Assembly: GCA_963682055.1 (NCBI GenBank)
Contig: OY821744.1
Location: 9,278,835-9,342,834, forward strand
Direction: 5' to 3'
Source: Primula veris
Lineage: Eukaryota > Streptophyta > Magnoliopsida > Ericales > Primulaceae
Length of the DNA stretch: 64,000 bases
Numbering within the stretch: the first letter of the stretch is position 1; each line of letters begins with the position of its first letter. Below are positions 47,411 through 60,500 of this stretch, piece after piece. The notes beneath the pieces are model-generated. The model was not told the DNA's origin, searched no databases, and saw nothing but the letters and a program-made list of their open reading frames with translations. The translations under genes and the position numbers were made by a program.

Positions 47411-49661
47411 CCGCACTTGTAATATCCCCCAAATAGACAATAGCAGTATATTGAAATTAACTCCACATCAAGACGCTAAGAAACTATCTAATGTTTTACA
47501 CAGTAGACTTCTATTTGGGGAATGGGGATAGATAATCGACGTTCATAAACTTATTCCTAATTTAAATAGGTTGTGTACTTGTTTGTGCTTTTCATTAAGA
47601 ATCATTTTCTCGAGCTTCTTGAATCTTTACTGGTAGACTAGTAGTTATGTATCAACTTTATATATATTTCCTTTGCGTTATATTCTACTGGCATGTCTCC
47701 GTTTTCTGTTAGTCTCCCTATAGTAAAAGAAATATATAGTCTTTTGTGGTGTCTAGGGGTGTAAGGGAAGGATCAAGATATTCGACAAATGTTGAGAAAT
47801 CGAATGCCTCTTTTTTCTTTTCTTTTAATTAAAACAAAATTTTATTAATATAAAATAGGATCTGACCCGGCTTACATCAACAAAGTGAAAAAAAACGAAA
47901 ATTAAAAGAAAAAAACCACCCTAACACAAACTATTACAAGACTTATCATGTTTTCTGGTGAAATGAAATAAGTAATATTAAAGCACAATATTCCTACCTA
48001 ACCAAACTCGGTTTGAATCACAATTCACAAACTCACTATTTTACTTAAAATACAAATCGACAATGCCTCTTAAGGTAAAGAATGACCTAACATGTTCTAT
48101 GACACCCATGACCTCTGTGTAACGACTATATATCCGATATTTAAATAGAAATTAAAAGAAAGAAAGAACAAGGAGTATGTTAACGGCATAGAAAGTGATG
48201 GCTCTTCACATGTACATAGACAACCATCATAACATGAATGATAAACTAAACAAGGTAAATGTATGATGAAGTAAATTTTGATTTCTATTTACAAAACGAA
48301 TCTTTTTGAAAGGGGAAAAAAACTTGGATGATATTTGCAAAATTTCGTCAAGCAAAACAATTAGGAGTTCAAGAAATCTCACGATCACTTTTATTTGCTA
48401 AACAATGGACCTTTGCTATTTAAAAACAGAAAACTGTTCCTTGAGAAAAGAACTTGAATATCTCGGCTAAACCAATACAATTCTTTTGAGAGTAAAAGGG
48501 CTTTGGAATAATCATTCAAACTCGTGGAATGGACATAAAATACTATTTTGAATTATTCTCTCGTGGTGCATTATTTATGCATGTGATAGTTATCATAAAA
48601 AAATATTCAGAAATAGTGTCAAGCATAATTAGATATGGGGTATTGATTAAGGTGATTTTGTGTAAAACTTATATATGATCACGCTATACAAATACAAATG
48701 GGTTTTATATGTTTGATATAGCAAACTATTTGCTTTTAACGATTTGAGTATCTAACTTTCAATTTTTCAATTTTGGTATTACACTATAATAACTTTTCAA
48801 TTTATGTACCATCGTCTAAATTAATGACGGAATCATATCACGTGACATTTGACAAACGTTGATTTGAGAGGGTAATTTGACAATTTTGCACGAAATTATA
48901 TCATACTAGAAAAACGTTTTCCTCAATTTCACACATAACAAAAATTAGCACATAATCCAAATTTAAAAAAACGTTGTTCTAGTAAGATATATTTTGGTAC
49001 AGAATGACAAAATTAGGCTATCACATTCAAGTTTATCAAGCACGTGCTATCATGTGAGTGTGACATGATTTCGTGATTACTTTAGACATTGGTACCTAAA
49101 TTGGACAGTTTCTTATAGTGTGTATTTAAATAGTTAACATCACTATAATTTACTGTATTAAACCTATTTTCCCCTACAATATATAGCATAACCGGCAATA
49201 TGAGCCTCTTTACACACCTTTTATATGAAAATTTTCCACATGATCTTTTGGGGGTCTTTATAAAGATTTCTATAATCTAAAGAGAAAATACGACAAACAA
49301 AACAAAAGCTAAAAAACTAATTAAAGAGCCTACATATATATCAGAATTTCATGTTCATGCAATGCACGTTTGAACAGTTTTTGATAGTCTTTCTTTTCCC
49401 GTAGTGTTTTTTCCCCTTCAAATAATAAAAAATAACCTGTACCTAACGCACGGGATAAGAAAAACCATGCACACTCTCATATAAGAAAGTAGGGTCTATG
49501 TTACATTGATTTGGTTTTATATTTTACAGTAGCAAAAGCATATACAAAAGAAATTATAAATTATTTACAATCTTCTACTTTCTAAAGAAATCTTCACAAT
49601 TATATACATGTATAACCCAAGAAAAGATAAATCTCATAAAAATAATTGTCCTAACTAAACA
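47411..49661. other. Intergenic AT-rich DNA
   Basis: No gene seen. Around 47,800-47,890 a minus-strand segment (ATGTAAGCCGGGTCAGATCC then AATAAAATTTTG) resembles the 3' terminus of a plant LINE. Nothing else is recognisable. Confidence 0.4.
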
Positions 49662-49803
49662 CACTACAAGAAGATAGCATGATAGCACAACTGTTTTGTA
49701 CGGTAGATGTGGCTAAATTTTCTATTTGTTGCTAATTTAACCACGTCCACTATAGCGACAGAATGATAACAACGCATATTTTCCTATCCTGATTCTTGTA
49801 GTG
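49662..49803. mobile_element. CACTA-type MITE (142 bp)
   Basis: The left end CACTACAAGAA and the right end TTCTTGTAGTG are perfect inverted copies over 11 bases, the terminal signature of CACTA elements. Flanks ACA and ACG match at only two of three positions for a 3-bp duplication. No coding content. It touches the left side of the second 42-bp minisatellite locus and is absent from the paralogous locus. Confidence 0.7.
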
Positions 49804-52290
49804 ACGAGAGCTCAAGAGGGACAGACAGGGGAGGCGAGAAGGATAAACAAGCCCAAATTTGGGTCTTGCAAGGTCAAGAAAAGAGATTACAAGACCAAGA
49901 TTAGGTCTTGCAAGGTCAAGAAAAGAGATAACATGACCAAGCTTAGGTCTTGCAAGGTCAAGAAAAGGGGATACAAAACCTAGCTTAGGTCTTGCAAGGT
50001 CAAGAAAAGAGAGCAAAATGTCATTGAGAGAGGATGGTAGGGAGAATGATAAGCTCAGGTAAGATAGCACCTAATCAACTTAAAAATCCGTAACAAAAGT
50101 TGTCGAAGCTTGTCGGAGAATGGTAAAAACTTCTTCTCCATGGTAGATAAGAAGAAGCTTTGCATATAGTTTGGCAATGAGTTCACCATAGGTCTCGAAA
50201 AGGCCTGCAACAAAAATAAACATTCTTCAATTCTTGAGAGGTGGTAAACTTTTAAATCAGTATTATAGAGAAAAAAGAAGCATATGAAAGCCACCATCAG
50301 CTTACATTTGCTTTAATAATTAACTAGCAAATGAAATGAAAACAGTACATCCTAACATTATGACTTATGAGTATCAATAGGCATGGTTGCTGCTAATTTA
50401 AAATGTCTCTAACTAATTTAGAAGTAATTATCAGTAAGTGATTCAATTTTTTGTTTTCGTTTACTTGGAGGAAAATGAAATTTCTAGATATCGGTAAGAC
50501 AAATTAGAACCGGGAATGGAAACACATAGCTAAGCGTAATTAACAGATTACCATCGATTAGTACTAAAGGTGATCTAGATTTATCAAGAAGACAATATAT
50601 ACTCCATTTAACTTGCACTCACCTAAATAATCGATAAAAAAGATCGAGATTTAATATTTCAATGTTTGACAGATATAAGTTAAGTTAGAAAATGAAGCTC
50701 TTTTCTTTTCCGAGATACTATATTTGACTGGCGACGTACCTAGCACATGATTTTGTTGAGCTGCAGCTTTTCGATATAAAACCTTATGTTTTTCCCTTGT
50801 CAAAGGTAAGCATCTATCTTTAAATATGAGAAGCATATATATAGAGATATAGTTATATCAGCAAGAGGGTGAGAGCAAGAATGTATAAGACTGAACGAGA
50901 AATTTAAAACGCAATGAAGTTATGTTATATAGAGGATAGGATAGGCGAGGAAAGAGTCGGAATTTAAGTTTGTATAATCATTAAACTATGCTCATCATTG
51001 TATGAAAATGACGTTAAACGATCATTAGATAGTAACTATATATACGATATTTAATTCCGCCGCACTGGGTCCACAAACTATTATCCTTTTGTAACAATTG
51101 TTTATGGCATGACAGTAATTTTTTTGGCTATTTATACACGAAAATTAGTGAAAAATTTATTAAATGGAGTACTAATTAATATTCCATTTGAACTTTTTGT
51201 TGCATATGTCATAATTGCCTTCCTTGTTCATTTTTTTTACTTTGAATGTGCAGTCTAGCCACTAAACATGAACGGCCAGAACATACTATGTAATTAGAGT
51301 AGCTGTATATAATATGTTATTGTAAAACAACGACATAGACCTTCTTTTTTGGCAAATGTTAACATTTTATTTACCAAATATGAATATTACAATGTAATCA
51401 ATATATGATATTTTGCGGGTCGAACACCTGGGTATACCCAAAATATACACTGCATAAACTAACACGCAGAAAAGCTTATTAGCTTAACACAAAAAAGTCA
51501 CAATCCCTAGGAGAAACATAATGTCCAGTTGGGGAAGATAAAAAAACTGGCAAAACCTTCAATATTGCTGATTTTTGGGATGGATCGAAGGAGTATATGA
51601 CCGTTAAATTAATTTGGGCTGATGTTTTTTTGCTTGCTCGCGCTCTAGGTATTGGTTTATACTACCACAACTTCCTATTGTGACATTTTGTTAATAACTT
51701 CCAAAAAATATATCTATTATGGTTCTTTTTAACGAGTTTAATAGAGTTTGTAAACCCTAAATAGCTAGTTAAACCCCAATCTAATGTATTGAAAAATCAA
51801 GTACAATTTTTCTGGAATAATCTTTTGAATAAAGCCTTTTAGTCAAATAATTACTGATTTAGCGGGCGAACTTTAATATTTTGTTATATGTAATTTGAAT
51901 GTCTATAAATATCTGTTAAGTTTAGTAGATGAACGTTGTATAATCCGGCAGCATCTGATTTAATGTGTATGAATATGCGGCCATAAAACTACACTTACCA
52001 ATAACCTCGTTCTCGGCTCATAGACAGCAAGAACACTTAAACAAAGCGATAAAGACAAATGATGGATTAATTAATCACTATAATCTATGTTAAAAGAAGG
52101 GAAAGTTAGATATAAGGGACAAAAGAAACTTAACCTTTTGACCTCTAAAATGGAGTACGATTTTAACATCATGCAATATGACAAGATGACCTGTTAATTG
52201 ATATTCCCATTTGGAAGAAAGATATATAAGGAAAAAATCAAACAGTCAATTTTATTGAAGAGAACGAGACTATACATAACCTTTTAATTA
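49804..52290 (-). repeat. Paralogous segment B with 42-bp minisatellite
   Basis: Counterpart of 41,490-44,860, with blocks in the same order: 42-bp units, the flank AAGCTCAGGTAAGATAG, a minus-strand acceptor TTTTTGTTGCAG near 50,203-50,214, a block AGCTCAACAAAATCATG read on the minus strand near 50,750 followed by a GT donor, CTCATAGACAGCAAGAAC near 52,017, and GTCAATTTTATTGAAGAG near 52,245. The minus-strand splice-like signals suggest a transcription unit. No long conserved frame exists across both copies. Confidence 0.45.
49858..50012. repeat. 42-bp minisatellite, four units (second locus)
   Basis: Same 42-base unit as at 41,550-41,715, four copies, with the invariant AGGTCTTGCAAGGTCAAGAA. 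The hairpin pairing is weaker here (GGTCTTG with CAAGACC). The minus strand is open through all units (FLDLARPKLG repeated), in a 106-codon ORF from 50,070 to 49,750. Confidence 0.85.
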
Positions 52291-54049
52291 ATGAAAATTT
52301 GGTTACTGCCTTTCCTGGTTTATTAATTGTTTCATTTATGGAAAATAGTTGTATCAAAGTATACTTGTGTTGCTGTAGTCGTCTAAGAAAGATAACCGGT
52401 TGTAGCAAATCTACGTTCATGACACAGTTCTAGAACTAAAAGCCAGCATAAGCTAAAGTAGCGCAACCACTTGTACAAAAAAAGTAACAAAAATAATTAA
52501 TTAGATGTAATTTTAGGTTATTTACTCAATTTCTGCTCAAGAAAATTAACAGGTTAATTATATTAATTACAATCCATCTTTCGTCCATATACAGTGGCTT
52601 GGATGTTGTTTAACAGATTAAATATACAATTAATACTGCTTTTATCTTGGAATGTTAAATACATGTAAAAGTCTATCATATTGTTTCCAATTAATCGGTC
52701 CATACCATGTACTGGACAAGTCTTATCGTTTTAGACCAAAAGAAACTAATTAATCAATTTCTACATGTTTCTTAATATATTCCCTTTAAATGTTCTATGG
52801 GGTATATATGTTCACCAATGACGATGTTATATTAGGTAGAGTATTGGTATACCCACCTAAAAAGAGGTACTATGTGGACCAAATATATATTAAATGAAAA
52901 AATATGTTTTCAATATCGAAATAAAAATGATTGGTACACTTAAACTGCCATATCAGCGGGTAAGGTTTTTGGATGGGTATATCATTTCTATATTAGGTAA
53001 CTGTATTACTGTAGTTTTATGGTTAAATACACGTAAGTTAGAAACTTAGATGCTGGCGGATCTTGCAACTTGCATGCTACAAAACATATATGAAGCCATG
53101 CATGGGCAAATAGCTATGTACAAAAGAGACATGCATTGAAATAACCTATAGCCAAATAATAAGTCCGCAAATATAAATAATAAACCATTGATTTTTTTTA
53201 CCATATATGCTTACATTTTGGCAATGGAAAACAATTGATTTTAATAGCCGCGCTCAGTAAAATCATGAGGTAGGTACTACACTGCTCAACACTCATAATG
53301 GTACATTAGTACTGAAAAATAAATATAGGTTAGCTAACTTTTAAACATTAATATAGACTTGATTTCCATCTTGTAAATCACTGTTTTTCCCCGAAACTAG
53401 ATATTTGTGTTACTCAACTATTTTTACATGTACAATCTTGATTTTTTTAAGTTTAAATTATAATTTAGATGTATACCAAATCTCGATTAAATCTGTACAT
53501 TTATAGAATACTTGTAGCAGAAGAGGGTTCTACAGAGAGAGTAAAGGAATAAATAAGTCTTTAGCTGTTTTGGTTTTGGGTAACCCTTACATTAGTCATG
53601 TTTAACTGTACTCTAAAACTAACTATAGATATTTGCTAGCAAGTATGATGATATTAGGGATTTCAACTCCAAATCAACAAATTTTACATAAGTACAAGAA
53701 GTATAAAATATCTTTTTATTTTAGAAGAAAGATACTTTTTTTTTTTAATTAAACATGCAATTAAATTACTGAAAGAAACAAATGTATGGCCCAGGGAACA
53801 AGTCTCCATAATGACTATTCTGGTTTGAAAACCATTAAGCAAATAAACTGAGAAACGGTACAAAAATCAAAACAAAACACTACTTCACCATCTTGTTTGA
53901 ACTTTGTGTCCTCTCGTTTTCATCGCATGTCGATTTTCTTTATGCATCCAATCCTCTTCATTAAAAGCGTTTTCTGAGTGGTCTCTCTCGTCATCTGATG
54001 ACAGATTATGATCCAAACATAAATCAATGTTGTAGTTTCACATTAGCTC
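52291..54049. other. Intergenic AT-rich DNA
   Basis: No supported gene, RNA or repeat. Confidence 0.4.
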
Positions 54050-55669
54050 AGAGAGAGAATGATTATAGTAAACATATTCATGAGCTTGTTTGCGAGCTTT
54101 TTCTTGAGCAATGAGTGTTTTTCGGCATTTTTCATTGTCTTGTCTCTCCTTTTCTGTTTCTTTTTTGCAAATTTTGATAGCTCGTCATCATTAGGTTTAA
54201 TGGTTACAACCTCCATTGGAGACGTATTCTTGTTTTCCAAGTTTGGCTCTTTGATGTTTGGAGTTTGCTTCTCCCCCTCATAACCCAATTCAGTGCTCAC
54301 CATCTCATCCAAACCTTGCCCTGGTACTTCACTATCTTCCTTAAAAACTGCTACTTCATCCTATTTCTTTTCAGAATTCGAGTTCTCAACCTGTGCTACT
54401 TTATTTCATTCTCTATTAGGATACCTTCATTGTTGGTCTCCTCTACCACATTTAATTTTTCTCTAGACCTCGAACTAATCACTGTATTCAATACCATGTT
54501 ATACAAACTTTCCTCAATGTGGTCTCCTTCTTGGTCCAAATTTTGTATCTCATTTGTGTTTATCCCTTTATCACTACCTGAATTAATATTGGAACTCACA
54601 AAATGTTCTTTAAGACTTGATGTATCCCCTTCTCTTTCATTTTTTGATTTCTATCAATCACCTTAAAAACTTTATTAACTTTTATTTATACCCTCTTTTG
54701 GAGGAAAAGTTTTTGCAGCATCATTTGTTACCACTTTTTCAATCTTGTTACACTTTTATCCTCCGCTTTTGTCCCTATCACCTCATTCATACTACCATTA
54801 GAATTTTTGTTCCATCCCCCTGCAAAACTATTTTTTTTCCCTACTATTTTTCCTTTAACATTCAGAAGAATCGTGTCCCTGTAGCCAACATTTATCACAA
54901 TATTTGGGTAGTCTTTCATATTCTACTCGCTGCCAATAGGCCTACTCATAAGAGGTACCAATCCAAATTTTATTACCTTTAATGTTCATGAAGTCCATTT
55001 CCACGTAAACTCTTGCGTAGGCCGGCCTAGCTGAGTGAGTGTGAGAAGGTCATCTTCAAGGAATTTACCATGATCTTGAGTAATAGCCTTTAGGTACGAT
55101 AGAAAGCATAAGTTCATTGGCAAAAGAGGTAGCCTTATCCATACAGGTACTATAGATGATTACATAGTATATGATAAGTCAGGTATCCATTTAAAAATTC
55201 TAAATAAGGCACCCTCTATTTCGTGATTCGTACTAATCCAAACTTTATTAAAATCAGTGCCATTCATGTTTTTTACAAACACATGTCTATAATCTATGAG
55301 TCCTACTATTAGTGTCTTCTCTAATCCCCAATTTTTGGTTATATGGTTCCTAATCACCTCTATTTTTGGTCTACCCTTGCTGAACTTCAAAATAAGTGTG
55401 TATTGTAAAGGTACTTCAGTTCTTTTGAGCTCCGTTTGAGAAAATATGACCGTAGGTAAAGAGTTTTTACTTAGAGTTTGCCGCAAAGGAAACTATATAT
55501 CTGTAACTTCTAGCGTATTTAAATATATCTTAGAGCCCGTATCAATTTCCTCAGATAAGTGATTTTTACCTTTAAGCATTGAGGCATAGGTCACCGGTGT
55601 TAACGTATCTTGTTTAGGTGGAGTAGAATCCTGTGGAGCTCCTTCCATCGTTGTTTTAATTTGAGCCAT
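54050..55669 (-). pseudogene. LINE ORF1 (DUF4283 plus CCHC knuckle) pseudogene
   Basis: Reading the minus strand from the ATG at 55,669: an N-terminal part MAQIKTTMEGAPQDSTPPKQ ending at a stop near 55,495, then in another frame a DUF4283-type domain (55,486-55,160, ILKFSKGRPKIEVIRNH and a VFVKNMN segment). After a stop it continues (WIRLPLLPMN, GRPTYARVYVEMDF), then YERLPKYCDKCWLQGHDSSE plus Cys, a C-x2-C-x4-H-x4-C knuckle at about 54,940-54,859. Lys-rich tail pieces reach 54,050. Several frameshifts and stops make it dead. This layout is ORF1 of plant L1-type retrotransposons. No reverse transcriptase follows, so it is 3'-truncated or deleted. Confidence 0.75.
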
Positions 55670-55852
55670 ACTTAAAAGTTATAGTAGACCCGAAAGGAGG
55701 AAGAAAAACCCTAGCAAAGCTAGAGATTACGTTGTAAAAACCAATCTCCCTAACCCATGTTCAGTATGTATATGTTTGAGATATATTTAGAGATAAGAGA
55801 TTTGATCAGAGAAAAGAGAGGCAGCGATTGTAATCATCTCTAGAGGTTTCTC

Positions 55853-56141
55853 TGTGACGATCCAGATTTTCAGGAAGGAATTTCTGTGGTGCGGTGTTAT
55901 GCGTCAGTCCCACATCGCCCAGATATGAGAGTACTCGTGGTATATGAGCTTAAAGATCCATTTCCTATCAACAAGGCATTTTAAAGACGTGCGGCACAAT
56001 AGCGAGGACGAAACTCCACAGTTAAGCGTGTTTAACTTAGAGTAGTACCAGGATGAGTGACCCCCCTGGGAAGTTGTGCCAAAGCGGACAATATTGTTGA
56101 TACGGGCGTGGCGGTTCGGTCCGTGGGGCCGGGTCGTTACA
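55853..56141 (+). mobile_element. Cassandra-type solo LTR with 5S rRNA sequence
   Basis: The 289-bp element starts TGTGACGATCC and ends GGGTCGTTACA, and is flanked by TTCTC on both sides (55,848-55,852 and 56,142-56,146), a perfect 5-bp duplication. Positions about 56,010-56,075 match the 3' half of 5S rRNA including the internal promoter: CAGTTAAGCGTG, GAGTAGTACCAGGATGAGTG and CCTGGGAAGT. LTRs with embedded 5S sequence define Cassandra TRIM elements of plants. No second LTR or internal region is present. Confidence 0.9.
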
Positions 56142-56146
56142 TTCTC

Positions 56147-57407
56147 TCTCTAAAAACATGTTTTTTTTTGCCAATATAATATTTAATCGCTGTTGTTAGA
56201 TACTTTAGATGTGCAATGAGATGGGATTAAGAACGAACAACAAACTCCAATCCGATCTGCTATATTCCCAAACTCAAATTAAATCAAACCATTATGTTAT
56301 GTCCGACTTGGTTTGGATATGAATTTATAATGGTTTGATTTGAATCCAAATTTATCGATCTGTTTTGTGCATCGAGCTTATGAAGATTCAACCCAAAAAA
56401 TTTACATTTTGATTCATGATTGAACTGTCACATCTTCTCAACGAATATAGTCCAAACATTCATGGGGCAACAACAATCAATAAACAACCTAGTAAGCGAA
56501 TACAAAGAAGGTATAGCACTACATCAAAAAACCCAAAGAAATGCATTCTGATCCGCGAATAAGAGACTGTCCAACATATGTCCACCAAAGAGTTTGGATA
56601 GGTGAAACAAGAGTCGGTATTTAATACCGGTTCGAACTTCCTATAGTAATCTCCTTTGTTTGATTTGTAAAAGATTTGATAAATCGATCTAGCGAACATT
56701 AGGCTTACCTTACATACATATTTACGTATACGTAGATAACATGCATCTGAAAATGACCAATCAATCAATACTGTAGTTTTAAAATACAGGAATCAAATCT
56801 GTAACTCTTAAACAAATTATTAACGTTTCACTGAATAAACCCTAGTAACCGATTTAGGGTCGGTTTCGTGTTTCCTCGAAATCACGTTCCAAGACAGCTA
56901 TGGTACTCTTTTTGAATTTAGTCTAAACGTATCCGAAACGTTTCGAAAACTTAAGTAAAACCTTTTCAAAACTTGAATAATGGTTCCCAAAAACCTCACT
57001 TTAGAAAACTTGTAAGATACTATTTTCTGAAAATAAAGTTACTATAAAATTGCATTTAAACCATGATTAAACCAAGTTACTAAAAAAGTATATATGATTA
57101 TCTGATAAATTAATCGTGTCCATACGTTGAGTGTGCGATAAATATATAGAAAATAAGGTGAGAATAGTTAAGAGGGAGTTAGATTAATGGTTAATGAACT
57201 AGAAAGAGTGTTATAGTTTTTCTATTTCTATTCTTTATAAATTGAGGTAATAAGGGTAATTAATAGATAGTATTAACTATTTATTCCCATCCTTAACAGT
57301 ATTAAAAAAGTTACTCTTATTAGAAATCTGATCACAACTCTAGGGACCAAACGTAAATTATAAAAATCCTTCTAAAATCTCTAAAACTAAAACCCAACTT
57401 ACAGTAC
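56147..57407. other. Upstream intergenic region of SERRATE
   Basis: No gene seen. An ORF of 102 codons at 56,460-56,768 (minus) has no recognisable domain, and I do not call it. Confidence 0.4.
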
Positions 57408-57516
57408 GTGCATACATACATACATACATACATACATTTTTATTTTGATTATAAAAAAAAAATACACATATTAATACACATTTATCTTAGTCCCATTAAT
57501 TTTAATTCTAGGGTTT
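57408..57516 (+). promoter_or_regulatory. CATA microsatellite and telo-box upstream of SERRATE start
   Basis: A CATA tetranucleotide run (about 57,411-57,436) and an inverted telo-box TAGGGTTT (57,509-57,516), the latter nine bases before the ATG. Core promoter positions are not identifiable. Confidence 0.45.
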
Positions 57517-57524
57517 AAATTTTA

Positions 57525-60500
57525 ATGACCGAAATCATGCGGAGAACCGGCGATTGGAGGAGAGAGAGAGATTACCGTCGCCGCCGTAGCCCTAGCTCTA
57601 GCCATTCTCCGCCCTATCGCCGGAGAAGATCCTATTCGCCGCCGTTTCCAAGGAATCGTAGGGTTAGTCCCACTGAGCGAAGGTATTATTTTCTATTTTT
57701 TTATTTTAGTTTTTAGTTTTTTATTAATCGCTTTCCATTTTATGTAAACACACTTTTGCATTACATATCTGCTGTATTCTATGGTTAGTCCCCCTGAGAG
57801 AAGGTATTATATTCTATTCTATTTTTATTTTATTTTATTTAGATTTTAGTTTTTAGTTTTTTAGTAATCGCTTTTCATTTCATGTATACACACTTTAGCA
57901 TTATAAATCTGCTGTATTTTATGTAAATATGCTTCAATTTAGGGTTAGTCCCCCTGAGAAAAGGTATTTAATTCTATTTTTTATTTTATATTAGTTTTTA
58001 GTTTTTTAGTAATCGCTTTCCATTTTATGTATAAACACTTTTGCATTATAATTTATAAATCTGCTGTATTTTTATGTAAATATGCTGCATTTTAGGATTA
58101 GTCCCCCTGGGAGAAGGTATTATTTTTTAGTTTTTTTCTAAAAAAAAAATTAGTAATTGCTTTTCATTTTGATAATAGACAGTTTTGAACTATATTTTAG
58201 ATGTACTGTATTTTTCTGTAGTTTGGAGATAATATTATAGCATGTGGCCCTTGTTTACATTTATTGTGATTTATATGTGTAATGAAAGTTAATTACAGTT
58301 TGTGACACTGTTAAGATCATAGTTGTGACGCGGGAAACAAAACAGAAACGTAAAAAAAATAAAAAAATAAAAATTAGTTAAATTTACGTGTGAAGTAATA
58401 GGAAGCGGGGAACGCAATTTTTGAAGGGGAAACAAGTTTTATGGTAACTATGGTTACGAGTAAACGTAAAATAAGTTCAGAGCATAGGAATTAAAAAAAA
58501 GGTAATTACAACTTGTGACACTGTTAGGAACTTAAGATCATAGTCGTGAAGCGAGAAACGAGACTGAAACGTGATTTAAAAAAAAAAATAGTACACGTGA
58601 AGTAATAGAAAGCGGGAAACGCGTTCTTTTTACTGGGGGAACGAGTTTTATGGTAACTATGGTTAAAAATGAAAGGTAATTACAATTTGTGGTACGGTTA
58701 GGATCATAGTTGTGAAGCGGGAAATGAGACTGAAACGTGAAAAAATTAGTAAAATTAACATGTGAAGTAATAGAAAGCGGGAAACGCGGTTTTTTAAAGG
58801 GGACACAGTTTTGTGGTAACTATGGTTAGGAGTAAACATATAATAAGTTGAGAGCATAGGAGTAAAAAAAATGAAAGGTAATTGCAATTTGTAACACTGT
58901 TAGGATCATAGTTGTGAAGCAGGAAACGAGACCGAAACGTTAAAAAAATTTAGTATACGTTAAGTAATACTGTAATACGAGAAACACGATTTTTTTACTG
59001 GGGGAACGAGTTTTTTGGTAACTATGGTTAGGACTAAATGTAAATAAGTTCAGAACATAGGAGTAAACAAAAGATGTTCCCCTATGTAAAAAAGCGAGAC
59101 TTGAGAGGGGGGTAGTCTTGGAGGAGAGAAAGCTAAAGAGTTATCACTTCCCACACTATAACATAAATGCATACATATGTTTATACACGTACATTATGTA
59201 GGACAGTTAAAAATTGATATAGTCCGCGCCGGCGTTAGCAATTGACGCCTAAGACGAACCTAAATTTTGGGGGGCCGTTTATTTTGACACCATACACGGA
59301 AAAGGGAGTTTGCATATGGAAAAAAAAAAACCTTACTAAATAAACAAAGATTACCTTATCAGAACTACGTTGAATTAAATATAGGAAAAAGTTGATTTTC
59401 TTTTGTTTTGCACCTTTTAGATTGTTGGCGCCTAAGCGGATTGGCTGTTTTGCATTAAGCTAGGGCTGATCCTGGACTTGTAGCTTTAACTGAAATGAGT
59501 GTATATTGAGATTTTGATAATTACTATTGGATACTCTCTACACCATCCATTTGTATTATTATATATGTTAGAAGCCGAAAGGGGTAGTCTTGGAGGAGGA
59601 TATAGGGTCTCGGTGGGACATCCTAATTAGTTATTTCTTTCCATATTATACCATAAACACATGCATCATGTGCATTTTGGATCTGTTCTTCACATTTTTA
59701 ACTGAATAACTGTTACTGGAATATGCATAATGCATAATTTGTAGCCTAATAGAAGTAGGATGGTGGAAGCAATTGGTTTCTGCTACCGCGAACTTGAATA
59801 TTCTGAAGTTTGGAATTTACAATTTCTTGATTATACTATCATTTTTATATGAATATAATAACGATGTTAATCTACTCTGATTCCCAGAAGGGTAGTCTTA
59901 GAGGAGCGTATGACCCCAGGGAAATAAAGCGAGCTATCAGTTATAACCTTAGTGTATATGTGTGTAGATTATTTGGGCCCTATTAAAGTACGTATTTAGT
60001 CAAATTAACGCTTTATGCTTACCTTTTAGCTCCACTTTTGGTTTAAGTTGCCTTTTATTCAGTTAGCCAACTTACAAGCTACAACGAGCTGGTTTGCATT
60101 TCGAATATGAAAAGGCGAGAAGGTTTAAGCTGCATAGACCTAACATCTTACTCAAACTTCATTAGCTCTTTAACCATGCAAGCCTTTTACTCTTAAGAAA
60201 ATTTGGATATTTAAACTGATGTTTTGTTGTATAGCGAATCAGACACACTCCGTGCATGTTTAGTTTTACTTCTTTTTTCAGAAGTGTCTTGTTAAAGAGT
60301 TTACATATACAAGTGAGTAAGTGTTGGATAACATTTTGTTGCAGCTCGATCGTTACAATGTTTTATGAGTTATCAATTCCTTTCTCTACGTGTATATGAT
60401 ATATTAGTTTATTTGTGTTTGATCCTTGGATTTTTTTCTGGAATAAGCGCAATTAAAAAGTGTAGTTCATATTGTAAATTCTTGTGTCGAAACAGTTGTT

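Noticed and set aside
47213..47422. 69-codon Lys/Arg-rich ORF
   Set aside because: It is a translation of a plastid 23S rDNA fragment.
49750..50070. 106-codon minus-strand ORF with FLDLARP repeats as a protein gene
   Set aside because: Openness follows from a 42-bp unit being a multiple of three. The paralogous locus lacks a comparable start. Kept only as a finding on the minisatellite.
59889..59935. GSLRGAYDPR segment as a real SERRATE exon
   Set aside because: No acceptor and donor pair gives the phase needed between exons 1 and 2, while exons 1 and 2 join in frame directly.
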